Below are positions 1-8,900 of a stretch of 64,000 nt of DNA, piece after piece; the first letter of the stretch is position 1, and every line of letters starts with the position of its first letter. The position numbers and the translations under genes are program-made. A model generated the notes under the pieces. That model saw nothing but the letters and a program-made list of their open reading frames with translations, was not told the DNA's origin and did not search any database. The stretch covers positions 1 to 64,000 of the forward strand of contig JAOAEJ010000062.1 of assembly GCA_026416815.1 (NCBI GenBank). The letters run 5' to 3'. This DNA comes from Clostridia bacterium. Its GTDB lineage: Bacteria; Bacillota; Clostridia; Acetivibrionales; DSM-2933.

Positions 1-141
1 GGTGGAGACCCATCTTCCGTTGAATTCTGCCATAAGGCTGGTTTGAACTATGTATCCTGTTCACCTTTCCGTGTGCCGATAGCTAGACTTGCTGCTGCTC
101 AGGCTGCGGTTAGAAAAGAAGGCGACTTAGGTCAAAAATAA
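1..141 (+). CDS. ppdK: Pyruvate, phosphate dikinase, C-terminal end (partial)
   Basis: Frame 1 is open from the window edge to a TAA at 139-141 and encodes the last 46 residues of a PEP-utilising enzyme. The text includes [20 protein letters not shown] followed by [16 protein letters not shown], the conserved C-terminal segment of the PPDK PEP/pyruvate-binding TIM barrel. The Cys in [18 protein letters not shown] is the conserved catalytic cysteine of this family. The enzyme interconverts PEP and pyruvate with ATP/AMP and PPi and is common in the glycolysis of clostridia. The start lies outside the window. A strong hairpin follows 50 bases downstream, so it ends its transcription unit. Confidence 0.93.
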   Translation, partial: GGDPSSVEFCHKAGLNYVSCSPFRVPIARLAAAQAAVRKEGDLGQK

Positions 142-193
142 GCAGGATTTACTGTAAAACTCTAACTATATAATGTCCAAGTAGTAAGCAAGA

Positions 194-228
194 AGAGCAG
201 GGTGAGTTTGGTCACTCTGCTCTTTTTC
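194..228 (+). terminator. Rho-independent terminator after ppdK
   Basis: AGAGCAGGGTGA pairs with TCACTCTGCTCT around a short loop (one G-T wobble) and runs into TTTTCTC. It ends the ppdK transcript. The rest of 229-422 is AT-rich and no gene is seen there. Confidence 0.85.
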
Positions 229-422
229 TCTGCTCGATTGCCGTAAAAAACAGTTCTCTTGCCTTATCACTATGCGCGATATCCTTTCTGCACAGTTTCA
301 AAGTAATAATATATAGTTAAATATTGGGATTTGTTTATGTATATGTTAACTCTACCGTTAAAGTAGTTGTTGTAGTAAAAAGCAGCAATATATAGTGAAT
401 ATAAATTAAGCCTAATGCCGAG

Positions 423-450
423 TTAACATTTTCTGTTTATTTGCCGATAA
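423..450 (+). promoter_or_regulatory. SigD (sigma-28)-like promoter
   Basis: GCCGATAA at 443-450 matches the -10 of flagellar sigma-28 promoters (consensus GCCGATAT). A TTAA at 423-426 lies 16 bases upstream and is a partial match to the TAAA -35 element. The expected transcript start is about 7-10 bases downstream, leaving a short leader before the kinase start at 484. The -10 is convincing and the -35 is weak. No competing SigA promoter with good spacing was found. Confidence 0.5.
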
Positions 451-483
451 AATACAATAAAATGTATTTTAAGGTTGGCCAAA

Positions 484-2319
484 ATGAGACACTTTAAACT
501 TATTATGCTTGTTTTTTCCGCTGCAATACTTATAACCGCTTGCTCAACCAGCAATGATTCGCATTACTTCAAAGCGGAACAGGGTGTATTGGATTTGACA
601 GGTTGTGATTTAAAGCAGAATAGTACAATTAAGCTTGATGGGGAATGGGAATTTTATTGGAATTCTTTTTTTAGCTACTCTGATTTCTCAAAAGCTAAGC
701 CGGATATGTATATTGGAGTACCAAGCACCTGGAATGAATACTCAATTAATGGAGAAAGCTTGCCGGGTGAAGGGTATGCTACCTACAGGCTTCATGTCAA
801 AACGAATTTTCCTTCCGGCACGATTCTCGGTCTCAGGATTTATGTGTTTTCAAGTGCGTATACGTTGTATATCAATGAGAGAACAGTTGCCTCCAATGGC
901 AAACCGGGAAAAAATGTCTCTGAGGAAGTCGGAAAGTACAAGCCGCAGGCAGTTTTTTTCAATATCCCTTCAAATGAATTTGACATTATTATACATGTTT
1001 CCAACCACCAGTATGCCAGAGGAGGATTCTGGTATAGTATGTACATAGGGGGGCAGGAAGGTATTTTAAGTCTCCACGATAGTATTATGGGGAAGGAAAT
1101 CTTTCTATTAGGAGCATTGTTAATTATATCATTATTTTATTTTGCTATTTTCATTATGAGAAGGGAACTTAAGTATTGTCTGTATTTTGCATGTTTTTGC
1201 GTAACAACGATAGTTGCTCTTGATATGGTGGGGCAATATATGCTGCTCAAATATTTGCCGGATATAAGCTTAGGAACTACTATTTTTTTATGGTATACAT
1301 CAGCCAACTGGGTTTTATTCTTTCTAATGTTGTATGTAAATGAGATTTTTAAATCCCGATTTTCAAAAATTATAGTGCGGACATATCTTGGAATTATTAT
1401 AGCGTCTCAGATGCTCTTTACATTTACGCCATCTGCATATTATACAAAGTTTGGGCGTGTCAGTAATATTACTGAGATCCTGGGAGTTTTATTTATTGTC
1501 ATTATAGTTGCAATTGGTATAAGAAAAGAGAAGAAGGATGGCTGGCTGAATATTGCTAGCATGACAGTTGTGTTTGCTACATATATACATGATATTCTCT
1601 ACTGGATGAATCTGATAACCAGCAGCTATGGTGAGGCAATCTACCTTGGACTATTCATATTTATACTCATCCAAATGATTATTCAAGCGAAAAGAATCAG
1701 GCAGTTTTATGACCGCAAAACAGTGGCAGAGCTTAATTTTTTACATGCTCAGATAAAACCGCATTTCTTATATAATGCAATCAATACCTTTATTTCAATT
1801 TCCAGATATGATATCGAGAGGGCAAGAGATCTTCTGATAAACTTTAGCAATTATTTGAGAAGGAGCTTTGACTTTAAGGATTTAAGCAAAACTACCCCTT
1901 TGAAAAATGAAGTAGAACTGGCAAAAGCCTATGTACGTATAGAAAAGGCAAGATTTGAAGAAGAACTTGAGGTGAATTTTGGGGTTTGCGACGATTTGGA
2001 GGTAAAGGTTCCGATTCTCATTCTTCAGCCTGTGATTGAGAATGCCATCAATCATGGAATATTGCCAAAACCTGAAGGGGGGAGAGTGGATGTTGCTATA
2101 AAAACCGAAGGCAATTCCATTAAGTTTAGCGTGAAAGATAATGGGGTAGGGATGAAGATAAAAAAAGGAGTTGAACCAATTAAAAATGAATTCGGAAAGG
2201 GCGTTGGGTTGTCCAATATAAATAAAAGGCTGAAGAGGCTTTATGGAACAGGCCTTATTATAAATAGCAGTCCGGGCTCGGGAACTGAAGTTATATGGTT
2301 TATACCAATAAAGAAATAG
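484..2319 (+). CDS. Lipoprotein-anchored 7TM sensor histidine kinase (LytS/YesM type)
   Basis: A membrane sensor kinase of 611 residues. The N-terminus is a lipoprotein signal with lipobox ITAC (Cys20). A jelly-roll-like extracellular domain follows (about 30-195; LDGEWEFYW, GYATYRLHV), which is typical of 7TMR-DISM sensors. About seven membrane helices (205-400) come next, then a HisK_5-type kinase core with FLHAQIKPHFLYN (His427 phospho-acceptor) and HATPase motifs VIENAINHG, DNGVGM and GKGVGLSN. The ATG at 484 is preferred over the in-frame TTG at 475, because AAGG at 471-474 is nine bases from the ATG but abuts the TTG. The response regulator starts 15 bases after its stop, so the two form a two-component pair. 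The ligand is unknown; related sensors often detect carbohydrate or envelope signals. Confidence 0.9.
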   Translation: MRHFKLIMLVFSAAILITACSTSNDSHYFKAEQGVLDLTGCDLKQNSTIKLDGEWEFYWNSFFSYSDFSKAKPDMYIGVPSTWNEYSINGESLPGEGYATYRLHVKTNFPSGTILGLRIYVFSSAYTLYINERTVASNGKPGKNVSEEVGKYKPQAVFFNIPSNEFDIIIHVSNHQYARGGFWYSMYIGGQEGILSLHDSIMGKEIFLLGALLIISLFYFAIFIMRRELKYCLYFACFCVTTIVALDMVGQYMLLKYLPDISLGTTIFLWYTSANWVLFFLMLYVNEIFKSRFSKIIVRTYLGIIIASQMLFTFTPSAYYTKFGRVSNITEILGVLFIVIIVAIGIRKEKKDGWLNIASMTVVFATYIHDILYWMNLITSSYGEAIYLGLFIFILIQMIIQAKRIRQFYDRKTVAELNFLHAQIKPHFLYNAINTFISISRYDIERARDLLINFSNYLRRSFDFKDLSKTTPLKNEVELAKAYVRIEKARFEEELEVNFGVCDDLEVKVPILILQPVIENAINHGILPKPEGGRVDVAIKTEGNSIKFSVKDNGVGMKIKKGVEPIKNEFGKGVGLSNINKRLKRLYGTGLIINSSPGSGTEVIWFIPIKK

Positions 2320-2334
2320 GGGTGTAATGATTAG

Positions 2335-3426
2335 ATGATAAATGCTGTACTTATTGATGATGAAAAGCCTGCTCTAATAGAACTGGAGTTTTTGCTAAAA
2401 AAATATCCTGAAATTTCAGTAACGGGAATGTATAAGAATCCGTTGGAGGCTATAGAAAAAATTGAGTTTTTAAAGCCGGATGTTGTGTTTCTGGATGTAA
2501 ACATGCCAAAGCTCCAAGGGACTGATGCTGCTTCCAAGATATTGGATATAAGCCCTGATACCGACATTATTTTTGTTACAGCCTTTGATGGATATGCAAT
2601 TGAAGCCTTTGAGCTTCATGCACTGGATTATATATTAAAGCCGGTTGATACTGGACGTTTTGATAAGACCATTGAGCGTATTATGAAAAAGAGGTGTTTA
2701 ATTAAGAAGGAAGACTCCCAGAGGCTAAAAATTAAATGCTTGGGAAGGTTCAAAATAGGTTGGGAAGGTGAGGAGCCAATCAAATGGCGCACAGAAAAAA
2801 CAAAGGAGCTTTTTATGTTCCTGATTACTAATACCGGGCGTGATATTTCGAAGGAAGAGCTATTGGATAGACTTTGGGGTGAAGATGATCCCGATAAAGC
2901 CATAAAACAGCTTTATAATGGGATTTACTATATTCGAAAGACATTGGAGGCGTATGGAATTGATAGGTCTCTTATAAGTATAGATAGTAATTATAATTTG
3001 AAGCTTGGGTCAGTGTATTGGGATATAAGATGCTTTTATGAGATTTATAATGATATTAATGAGAAAGGTTTTGAAGGAATTAAGGAATTGGAGGCTCTTT
3101 ATGTAGGAGATTATCTGGAGGGGGAATTCTACCATTGGGCAGAGCTTGAAAGAGAGAAGTTTTCTAAGATATATGAGCAATGCGTAATCAGACTTGCAGA
3201 ATATTATATGGAAAAAAGGCAGTTTGATAAAGCAGAAGAAATTCTGACGAGGGCTTTTAATAAAAACCCATATGCTGAAAACATAACAGTACTATTATTA
3301 AGGCTATATAGAGAGACTGGAAATAAGATACATGCAATAAGGCATTTTAATATATACTCAAAGCTTATTAAGAAGGAATTAGGGATTAGGCCGGATGAAA
3401 AGGTAAAGGAATTAGTAATTTTGTGA
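2335..3426 (+). CDS. Response regulator with receiver, winged-helix and BTAD domains
   Basis: Partner regulator of the upstream kinase, 363 residues. Receiver domain 1-120 has the acidic pair D8/D9, phospho-acceptor D54 (VVFLDVNMP), the VTAF switch Thr and K102 (LKPVD). Residues about 128-222 form an OmpR-like winged helix (KTKELFMFLI, GRDISKEELLDRLWGE). Residues about 225-360 are a bacterial transcriptional activator (BTAD/TPR) domain, as in SARP-type regulators. The start is set by GGGGTG at 2320-2325, nine bases upstream. It lies in one transcript with the kinase. Its targets are unknown; the surface genes downstream are the obvious candidates (inference). Confidence 0.9.
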   Translation: MINAVLIDDEKPALIELEFLLKKYPEISVTGMYKNPLEAIEKIEFLKPDVVFLDVNMPKLQGTDAASKILDISPDTDIIFVTAFDGYAIEAFELHALDYILKPVDTGRFDKTIERIMKKRCLIKKEDSQRLKIKCLGRFKIGWEGEEPIKWRTEKTKELFMFLITNTGRDISKEELLDRLWGEDDPDKAIKQLYNGIYYIRKTLEAYGIDRSLISIDSNYNLKLGSVYWDIRCFYEIYNDINEKGFEGIKELEALYVGDYLEGEFYHWAELEREKFSKIYEQCVIRLAEYYMEKRQFDKAEEILTRAFNKNPYAENITVLLLRLYRETGNKIHAIRHFNIYSKLIKKELGIRPDEKVKELVIL

Positions 3427-3703
3427 CAGATTGTTACAGAATACAGCAGGAAACTAAAAAAATGTTAAAATTTTTTTTTAAAAGTCAAAATCAAAATATC
3501 TATATAAGCCTTATGGGGACTGATTTTTTGGAGTTTTCTGAAGTTTTATTTGGTGAAAAAAATGTGAAAACCATTTAGTATAATTACATTGAAAAGCAAT
3601 TTTATGTGCTTAATTCTTAAACAAGAAGGTTATATAGCTAGCTTATAACTTCTGGCATAAGGAATTGTAAAGTTAACAAGTAATTCAAATGGAGGGGGCT
3701 TGC

Positions 3704-4054
3704 TTGACGGTATATATATTAGATATACAAAGTAAAGCCAGAAACAAAATCATTAAATGGCTATCGGAAGATAAAGCAGTAGAAAATGTTAAGATATTTG
3801 ATGATTATATTAAGTTTATAGAACTGGTTAGTAAGTGCCCGGCAGATTTTTGTATAATTCGATTAGGAGAGAATAGGATACCGGGGTTGAAAGTTGCTTG
3901 CATGGTTCAGCAAATTAGCGCAGACATTAGAATCGTTTTTGTGTCTAATGAAAGTGATTATGCTATTGATGCATATGAAATTGGCGCATATGGGTATCTC
4001 CTATGCCCGGTAAACAGAGACACATTTGAAAAGTGTTTGGGAAGACGAACGTAA
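3704..4054 (+). CDS. Degenerate receiver-domain protein lacking the phospho-acceptor Asp
   Basis: A stand-alone 116-residue receiver fold (MTVYILDIQSK start, FVSNESDYAIDAYEIG, LLCPVNRDTF). Aligned with the regulator just upstream, the phospho-acceptor Asp is replaced by Arg (R53, in CIIRLGEN). The conserved Lys is Cys101 (CPV instead of KPV), and only one Asp of the acidic pocket remains. It therefore cannot be phosphorylated in the usual way and probably acts as a binding or decoy module. The TTG at 3704 is preferred over an in-frame ATG at 3689 because GGAGGGGG (3691-3698) sits at ideal spacing for the TTG. No output domain is present. A TATAAT occurs at 3577-3582 in the 277-base upstream gap, but no convincing -35 was found. 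Confidence 0.8.
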   Translation: MTVYILDIQSKARNKIIKWLSEDKAVENVKIFDDYIKFIELVSKCPADFCIIRLGENRIPGLKVACMVQQISADIRIVFVSNESDYAIDAYEIGAYGYLLCPVNRDTFEKCLGRRT

Positions 4055-4147
4055 CGCTGCTATGCACTACAGAATATGGGGATTATTATGGCATGTTTAT
4101 AAGTGCTATTATAATAATACATAAAAAGTAAAAGGGGATAGTAAATT

Positions 4148-4849
4148 ATGAGTGAAGCTTACATTGGAACAATTATGCCATGGGCACCAAATTTTGCACC
4201 ATCAGGATGGATGTTTTGTCAGGGGCAGACTTTGCCCATAGCGCAATATCAAGCATTATTTTCTCTTATAAGCACTGCTTACGGAGGGGATGGAAGAACT
4301 AATTTCCAATTACCGGATTTAAGAGGCAGAGTACCTGTAGGTGCCGGACGTTTATCGGGTACAGGTACAGAATATATTTGGAGTAAGTCCGGAGGCATGG
4401 AGAGTACTACTCTTAAGTCGACTCAGATAGCACCTCATAGCCATCCTGCAGGTTCTCTGGTAGTTAACTCAACATTTACCGCTACCCCAAGCGTCAGTCT
4501 TGGTGTAAGTGTAGATGTTTCGGTACCTGCTACCAATGATAGTAATTTACCAGCTACAAATACTCCAGCTAATAATTGCGTTTTAGGAGTAGGTGTTGAT
4601 AATCAGGCAGGTGCAGTACCGGAAATATACAGAGTAGGATCTCCGAACACCAGTCTAATGAAAAGTACTGCAACAGGGACTGCTACTGGAAATATCACTG
4701 TTAACGGCAAGTTGGAAAATGTTCCTGTAACTGGGAATACAGGTGTAAATCAAGTGCCAAATCCGCAAGAGGCTGTTCCTATTCTCCAGCCATATGTAGT
4801 TGTGAACTACATAATTTGTGTTAATGGCCTATACCCTACTCGTGATTAG
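4148..4849 (+). CDS. Phage tail collar domain protein (MdpB-like)
   Basis: 233 residues. The first about 60 residues are the tail-collar domain of microcystin-dependent-protein (MdpB) type: GTIMPWAPNFAPSGWMFCQG, ALFSLISTAYGGDGRTNFQL, PDLRGRVPVGAG. The rest is Ser/Thr/Val-rich, beta-structured and fibre-like, ending in a conserved hydrophobic tail (PYVVVNYIICVNGLYPTRD). There is no signal peptide. No other phage structural genes lie nearby, so this is a domesticated tail-fibre-like protein and not a prophage remnant. It precedes the GNAT gene by 14 bases and is likely co-transcribed. Function is unknown; the collar fold in phages forms a trimeric distal fibre. Confidence 0.88.
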   Translation: MSEAYIGTIMPWAPNFAPSGWMFCQGQTLPIAQYQALFSLISTAYGGDGRTNFQLPDLRGRVPVGAGRLSGTGTEYIWSKSGGMESTTLKSTQIAPHSHPAGSLVVNSTFTATPSVSLGVSVDVSVPATNDSNLPATNTPANNCVLGVGVDNQAGAVPEIYRVGSPNTSLMKSTATGTATGNITVNGKLENVPVTGNTGVNQVPNPQEAVPILQPYVVVNYIICVNGLYPTRD

Positions 4850-4863
4850 AAAGGGCTGAAACA

Positions 4864-5400
4864 ATGGCAAGAGGGGAAATACAGCATATGCCCTATTCTC
4901 CAACATGTAGGGATGTAGCTAGTATTAGCTTGAGACCTGTACAGGACGGAGATAAGGATTTTATTTTCGATGTCTTTGTTGCGTCACGTTGGGATTTGGA
5001 ATGGATAGTAGGACTTGACGAAGTACAGAAGGCAGCCATGTACCGCCAGCAGTTCTTTTCAGATGAGGAATGCCTTAAAAGGGAATTCGCGGGTGCTGAT
5101 TGTAGTATTGTTTTATTGTATAGCCAGCCAATAGGCCGCTTTTATGTATACCGCGGAGAAAAATTTATCCATGGTGTGACCATCGGACTTCTTCCAGAGT
5201 TTCGAGGCAGGGGGATAGGGGGATATCTTACCGGTCTTCTCCAAAAAGAAGCTCTCGAAACAAACAGGTTGGTTCGTATTCGTGTAGCTTGGTACAACTA
5301 TTCTGCCCAGGGGCTTTATGAAAAGCTGGGTTTTAGAGTAGTGCATGATGCGGGGGCGTATTTGGAAATGGAATGGATGCCCGATGGGTCAACTTTATAG
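4864..5400 (+). CDS. GNAT-family N-acetyltransferase
   Basis: 178 residues with a GNAT core. ISLRPVQDGDKDFIFDVFVA forms strand 1 and helix 1. The acetyl-CoA pyrophosphate loop is FRGRGIGGYL (R/Q-x-x-G-x-G type), and the C-terminal NYSAQGLYEKLGFRVV is the conserved motif B region. It probably transfers an acetyl group from acetyl-CoA to an amine. The substrate cannot be read from sequence, but its place between the tail-collar and DUF6916-like genes suggests modification of one of these proteins (inference). AAAGGG lies a few bases before the ATG. Confidence 0.85.
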   Translation: MARGEIQHMPYSPTCRDVASISLRPVQDGDKDFIFDVFVASRWDLEWIVGLDEVQKAAMYRQQFFSDEECLKREFAGADCSIVLLYSQPIGRFYVYRGEKFIHGVTIGLLPEFRGRGIGGYLTGLLQKEALETNRLVRIRVAWYNYSAQGLYEKLGFRVVHDAGAYLEMEWMPDGSTL

Positions 5401-5437
5401 CATACTTTCAGAAATTGTTTTTTAGGAGACATTATAT

Positions 5438-5737
5438 ATGATTGAAACCTTTACAATGCAAACCTTTGCCGAAGGGGATGCCTTTAAAGTGTATTATGGG
5501 GATGAGCAGTTTGTAGAAATGGTTCTCTATAAGGCGTTAGAAGGAAAGAATAAGTTGCCCTCCATGTTTAGAAAGCCATTTTCCTTGATATTTAAAGCAG
5601 CTAGGGAAGTGTTTTTTAACCAGGGAGTATATAAAATTGAGCACGAAAAGGTAGGGTGCTTTGAAATTTGCATAACTCCAACCGTATCTCCGGATGGAGG
5701 ACAGGAAGCATTTTATTATGAAGCATGTTTTAATTGA
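5438..5737 (+). CDS. Small DUF6916-like protein
   Basis: 99 residues with no signal peptide. The N-terminal pattern MIETFTMQTFAEGDAFKVYY and the C-terminal CFEICITPTVSPDGGQEAFY resemble small proteins annotated DUF6916. From general knowledge these are encoded beside tail-collar and GNAT genes in other bacteria. A TAGGAG ribosome site precedes the ATG. It is the third gene of the tail-collar operon. No function is established. Confidence 0.65.
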   Translation: MIETFTMQTFAEGDAFKVYYGDEQFVEMVLYKALEGKNKLPSMFRKPFSLIFKAAREVFFNQGVYKIEHEKVGCFEICITPTVSPDGGQEAFYYEACFN

Positions 5738-5802
5738 TGCTGTTATCTATAAGGGCAAAGTCCGGGAAAGGGCGTACACCTAATAAAAAAATGTATGATT
5801 AA

Positions 5803-5835
5803 ATAAGTAGGGGTGCAATAAGCACTCCTATTTAT
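5803..5835 (+). terminator. Stem-loop ending the tail-collar operon
   Basis: ATAAGTAGGGGTGC (5803-5816) pairs with GCACTCCTATTTAT (5822-5835), giving 14 pairs including two G-T, around AATAA. No clean U-tract follows, so termination is inferred from the stem and its position between two units. Confidence 0.55.
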
Positions 5836-5907
5836 GTTATAATATAGCTGCGTAACTAACTTAAAAACCCATTAGTGTTAAAAACAGTTATTGTAGATGG
5901 GTTTTTA
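5835..5907 (+). promoter_or_regulatory. Extended -10 promoter and attenuator-like leader of the DUF4347 gene
   Basis: TGTTATAAT at 5835-5843 is an extended -10 (TG-N-TATAAT); no good -35 is present, as is usual for this class. In the leader, TAAAAACCCAT (5862-5872) pairs perfectly with ATGGGTTTTTA (5897-5907), 11 bp with a 24-base loop. This stem lies after the predicted start of transcription and before the gene at 5946, so it could act as an attenuator. No known riboswitch family was recognised. Confidence 0.5.
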
Positions 5908-5945
5908 GTTTATTAATATAGAAAAGGTTACAAGGGAGGAAGGTC

Positions 5946-8900
5946 ATGTATAAAAATCAGAAATGGAAGTTGTCAGCATTTTTAATTGCAATAGCATTCA
6001 TTGTTAATTTAATGGGTATACCAACATCAGCGATGGCTAAGCTAGATACTGGTGTACCGGTAAATGGAAATGGGATAGTGTTTGTTGACAGCTCGGTGGA
6101 GGAATACAAGAGCTTGATAAATGCACTACCACCAGGAACAGAAGTGGTTATCCTTGATAGTAATGCAGATGGTGTTGACAGGATGGCTGAGTACCTTGAG
6201 GGCAGGAATGGGATAGCGTCCATACACATTATATCACATGGGCAAAGTGGACAGTTCAAGTGCGGCAACGTATGGCTGGGTACAGATAACCTTGAGAAAT
6301 ATGCGTCTCAGCTAAAAAAAATTGGTAATGCACTCTGTTCAGGTGGAGACATATTGATTTACGGCTGCCGTGTCGGAAAAGACGAGGAAGGGCAATCTTT
6401 TTTAAGACAATTATCTGCTGCCACAAGCGCTGATATTGCGGCTTCCAATGGTTGGACGGGGGCAGCTGATATGGATGGGGATTGGGAGCTTGAAGCAACG
6501 GTGGGAACAGTTACAAATGCTCCCTTACTGAAGGATGATAGTGTGAGTTATTACAGACATTTATTGTACACACTGCAAGCAGGTGATTTAGCTATTATCG
6601 GATGGAGTGCTTTAGATGACTATATCCGCTTTGTGACTCTAAAAGACATACCTGCCGGTACTATTATAAAAATCACTGATAAGGGATGGTCGGATAGTAA
6701 TGCGTTTGTTGTACCTACATCAGGGCAGCCGGAGGGTTATATTACTTGGACGCTTGGAAGTCAGATTAGTAAGGGTACAGTTTTAAAACTTACTCTTGGA
6801 GGTAGTGATAATAATCCTGTGACAAATTTGCGAAATGAGACAACAAGCTCTGATCTGAATGAAATAGTTTCAACAGGTTGGACTACTGTTACAGACCCTT
6901 TTACGATAGCAGGAGACAGTATATTTATTTATCAAGACAGTGAAGTTAACCCGTTTTTTATTTTTGGATTTAATACCAGTACAGGTACTGTTGATGGTAA
7001 TGGCTGGAATACATCAGCTACTAACCAAGTACATATGTCTCGACTTCCAAGCGGTACAGGCTGCCAGAACAGTCTTACAAATGGAACAAATGCAATAGCA
7101 ATAACTCCTCAAAAGGATAACTGCCAATATAATGGACCTACAAGTGCGACTACAGCCGCTAATTGGCTTACAAGTATTTCAAATGCAGCAAACTGGTCAA
7201 ATACAGACGATGGTAATGCAGTTGCTAGTATAGGAACTTCTATTACAATAAGTGGAGAGGTTGCCCCATCCATAACAAGCCAGCCAAGCAACCAGACAAT
7301 AACGGCAGGGCAGACAGCGACCTTGACAGTAACAGCTGCAGGGGATGCACCTTTAACCTACCAGTGGAAGAAGGGCGGAACCGATGTAAGTGATGGCGGG
7401 AACATAAGCGGAGCAACCACAGATACCTTAACCATAACGAATGCACAGGCAGCTGCTGCAGGAAACTATACCGTAGTAGTAACCAATGGAGCAGGGAATG
7501 TGACATCAAATGTGGCAACCCTTACAGTTAACCCGGCAATCACAGTGATATCAACAGCGAGTGTAGCAGGAATAGAAGCACCAGCAGCAGGAGCAACGCC
7601 GATAACAGCAGGCAGTTTGACAGCCGGAGCAGGAACCTATACGGTAACAAACCTCACATGGAAGGATAGCGATGGAACAACGGCAGCAACACTGACAAGC
7701 GGAGGTAAGTTCAAATCAGGTTCAATTTATAAGGCAGTAATAGAACTTACAGCAACGGCGGGGAATAAGTTCCAGGCACTGACACCGACAGTTAACGCCG
7801 GGACAGCGGGGGCAGGAACAATAAATGTAGACGCAGAAGGCAACAAGCTAACATTTACCGTAACCTTCAGCGCTACAGCAGCGCAATCGGTGACGGGTAT
7901 AGCGGTAACGACACAGCCAACAAAGCTTACATATACAGCAGGAGAACCCCTTGACCTGACAGGCTTGGAGGCAACCCTTACATATAACGACGGTTCGACA
8001 GAGGAAGTAATGTTTGGAGCTTTTGCAGGGAAAGGTATAACAACCAGTCCCACAAACGGCACAGCAATGATAGTGGCAACACATAACGGACATCCTGTAA
8101 CGCTGACCTGCAATGGGCATCCTGCAACAACAAGCAGCTTGACTGTAAACCCGGCACCTGTAGCACCATCCATAACAACCCAGCCAAGCAGCCAGACAAT
8201 AACGGCAGGGCAGACAGCGACCTTGACAGTGGCAGCTGCAGGGGATGCACCTTTGACTTACCAGTGGAAGAAGGGCGGAACCGACGTAAGTGACGGTGGA
8301 AACATAAGCGGAGCAACCACAGATACTTTAACCATAACGAATGCACAGGCAGCTGACGCAGGAAACTATACCGTAGTAGTAACCAATGGAGCAGGGAATG
8401 TGACATCAAATGTGGCAACCTTGACAGTTAACCCGGCAATCACAGTGATATCAACAGCAAGTGTAGCAGGAATAGAAGCACCGGTAGCAGGAGCAACGCC
8501 GATAACAGCAGGCAGTTTGATAGCCGGAGCAGGAACCTATACGATAACAAGCCTCACATGGAAGGATAGCGATGGAACAACGGCAGCAACACTGACAAGC
8601 GGAGGTAAATTCAAAGCAGGTTCAACCTATAAGGCAGTAATAGAACTTACAGCAGCAGCAGGGAACAAGTTCCAGGCACTGACGCCAACAGTTAACGCCG
8701 GGACAGCGGGAGCAGGAACGATAAATGTAGACGCAGAAGGCAACAAGCTCACATTTACCGTAACCTTCAGCGCTACAGCAGCACAATCGGTGACGGGTAT
8801 AGCGGTAACAACACAACCAACAAAGCTTACCTATACGGCAGGAGAACCCCTTGACCTGACAGGCTTGGCGGTAACCCTTACATACAATGACGGATCAGAA

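Noticed and set aside
4148..5737. Prophage or tailocin remnant
   Set aside because: Only a collar-domain protein is present. There are no terminase, capsid, sheath, baseplate, holin or integrase genes nearby, and the neighbours are GNAT and DUF6916-like genes.
5738..5802. G-rich segment (GGGCAAAGTCCGGGAAAGGG) as a riboswitch
   Set aside because: It shows some look-alike bases but no complete core of the c-di-GMP, cobalamin or other classes I can recall, and no supporting stem pairing was found.
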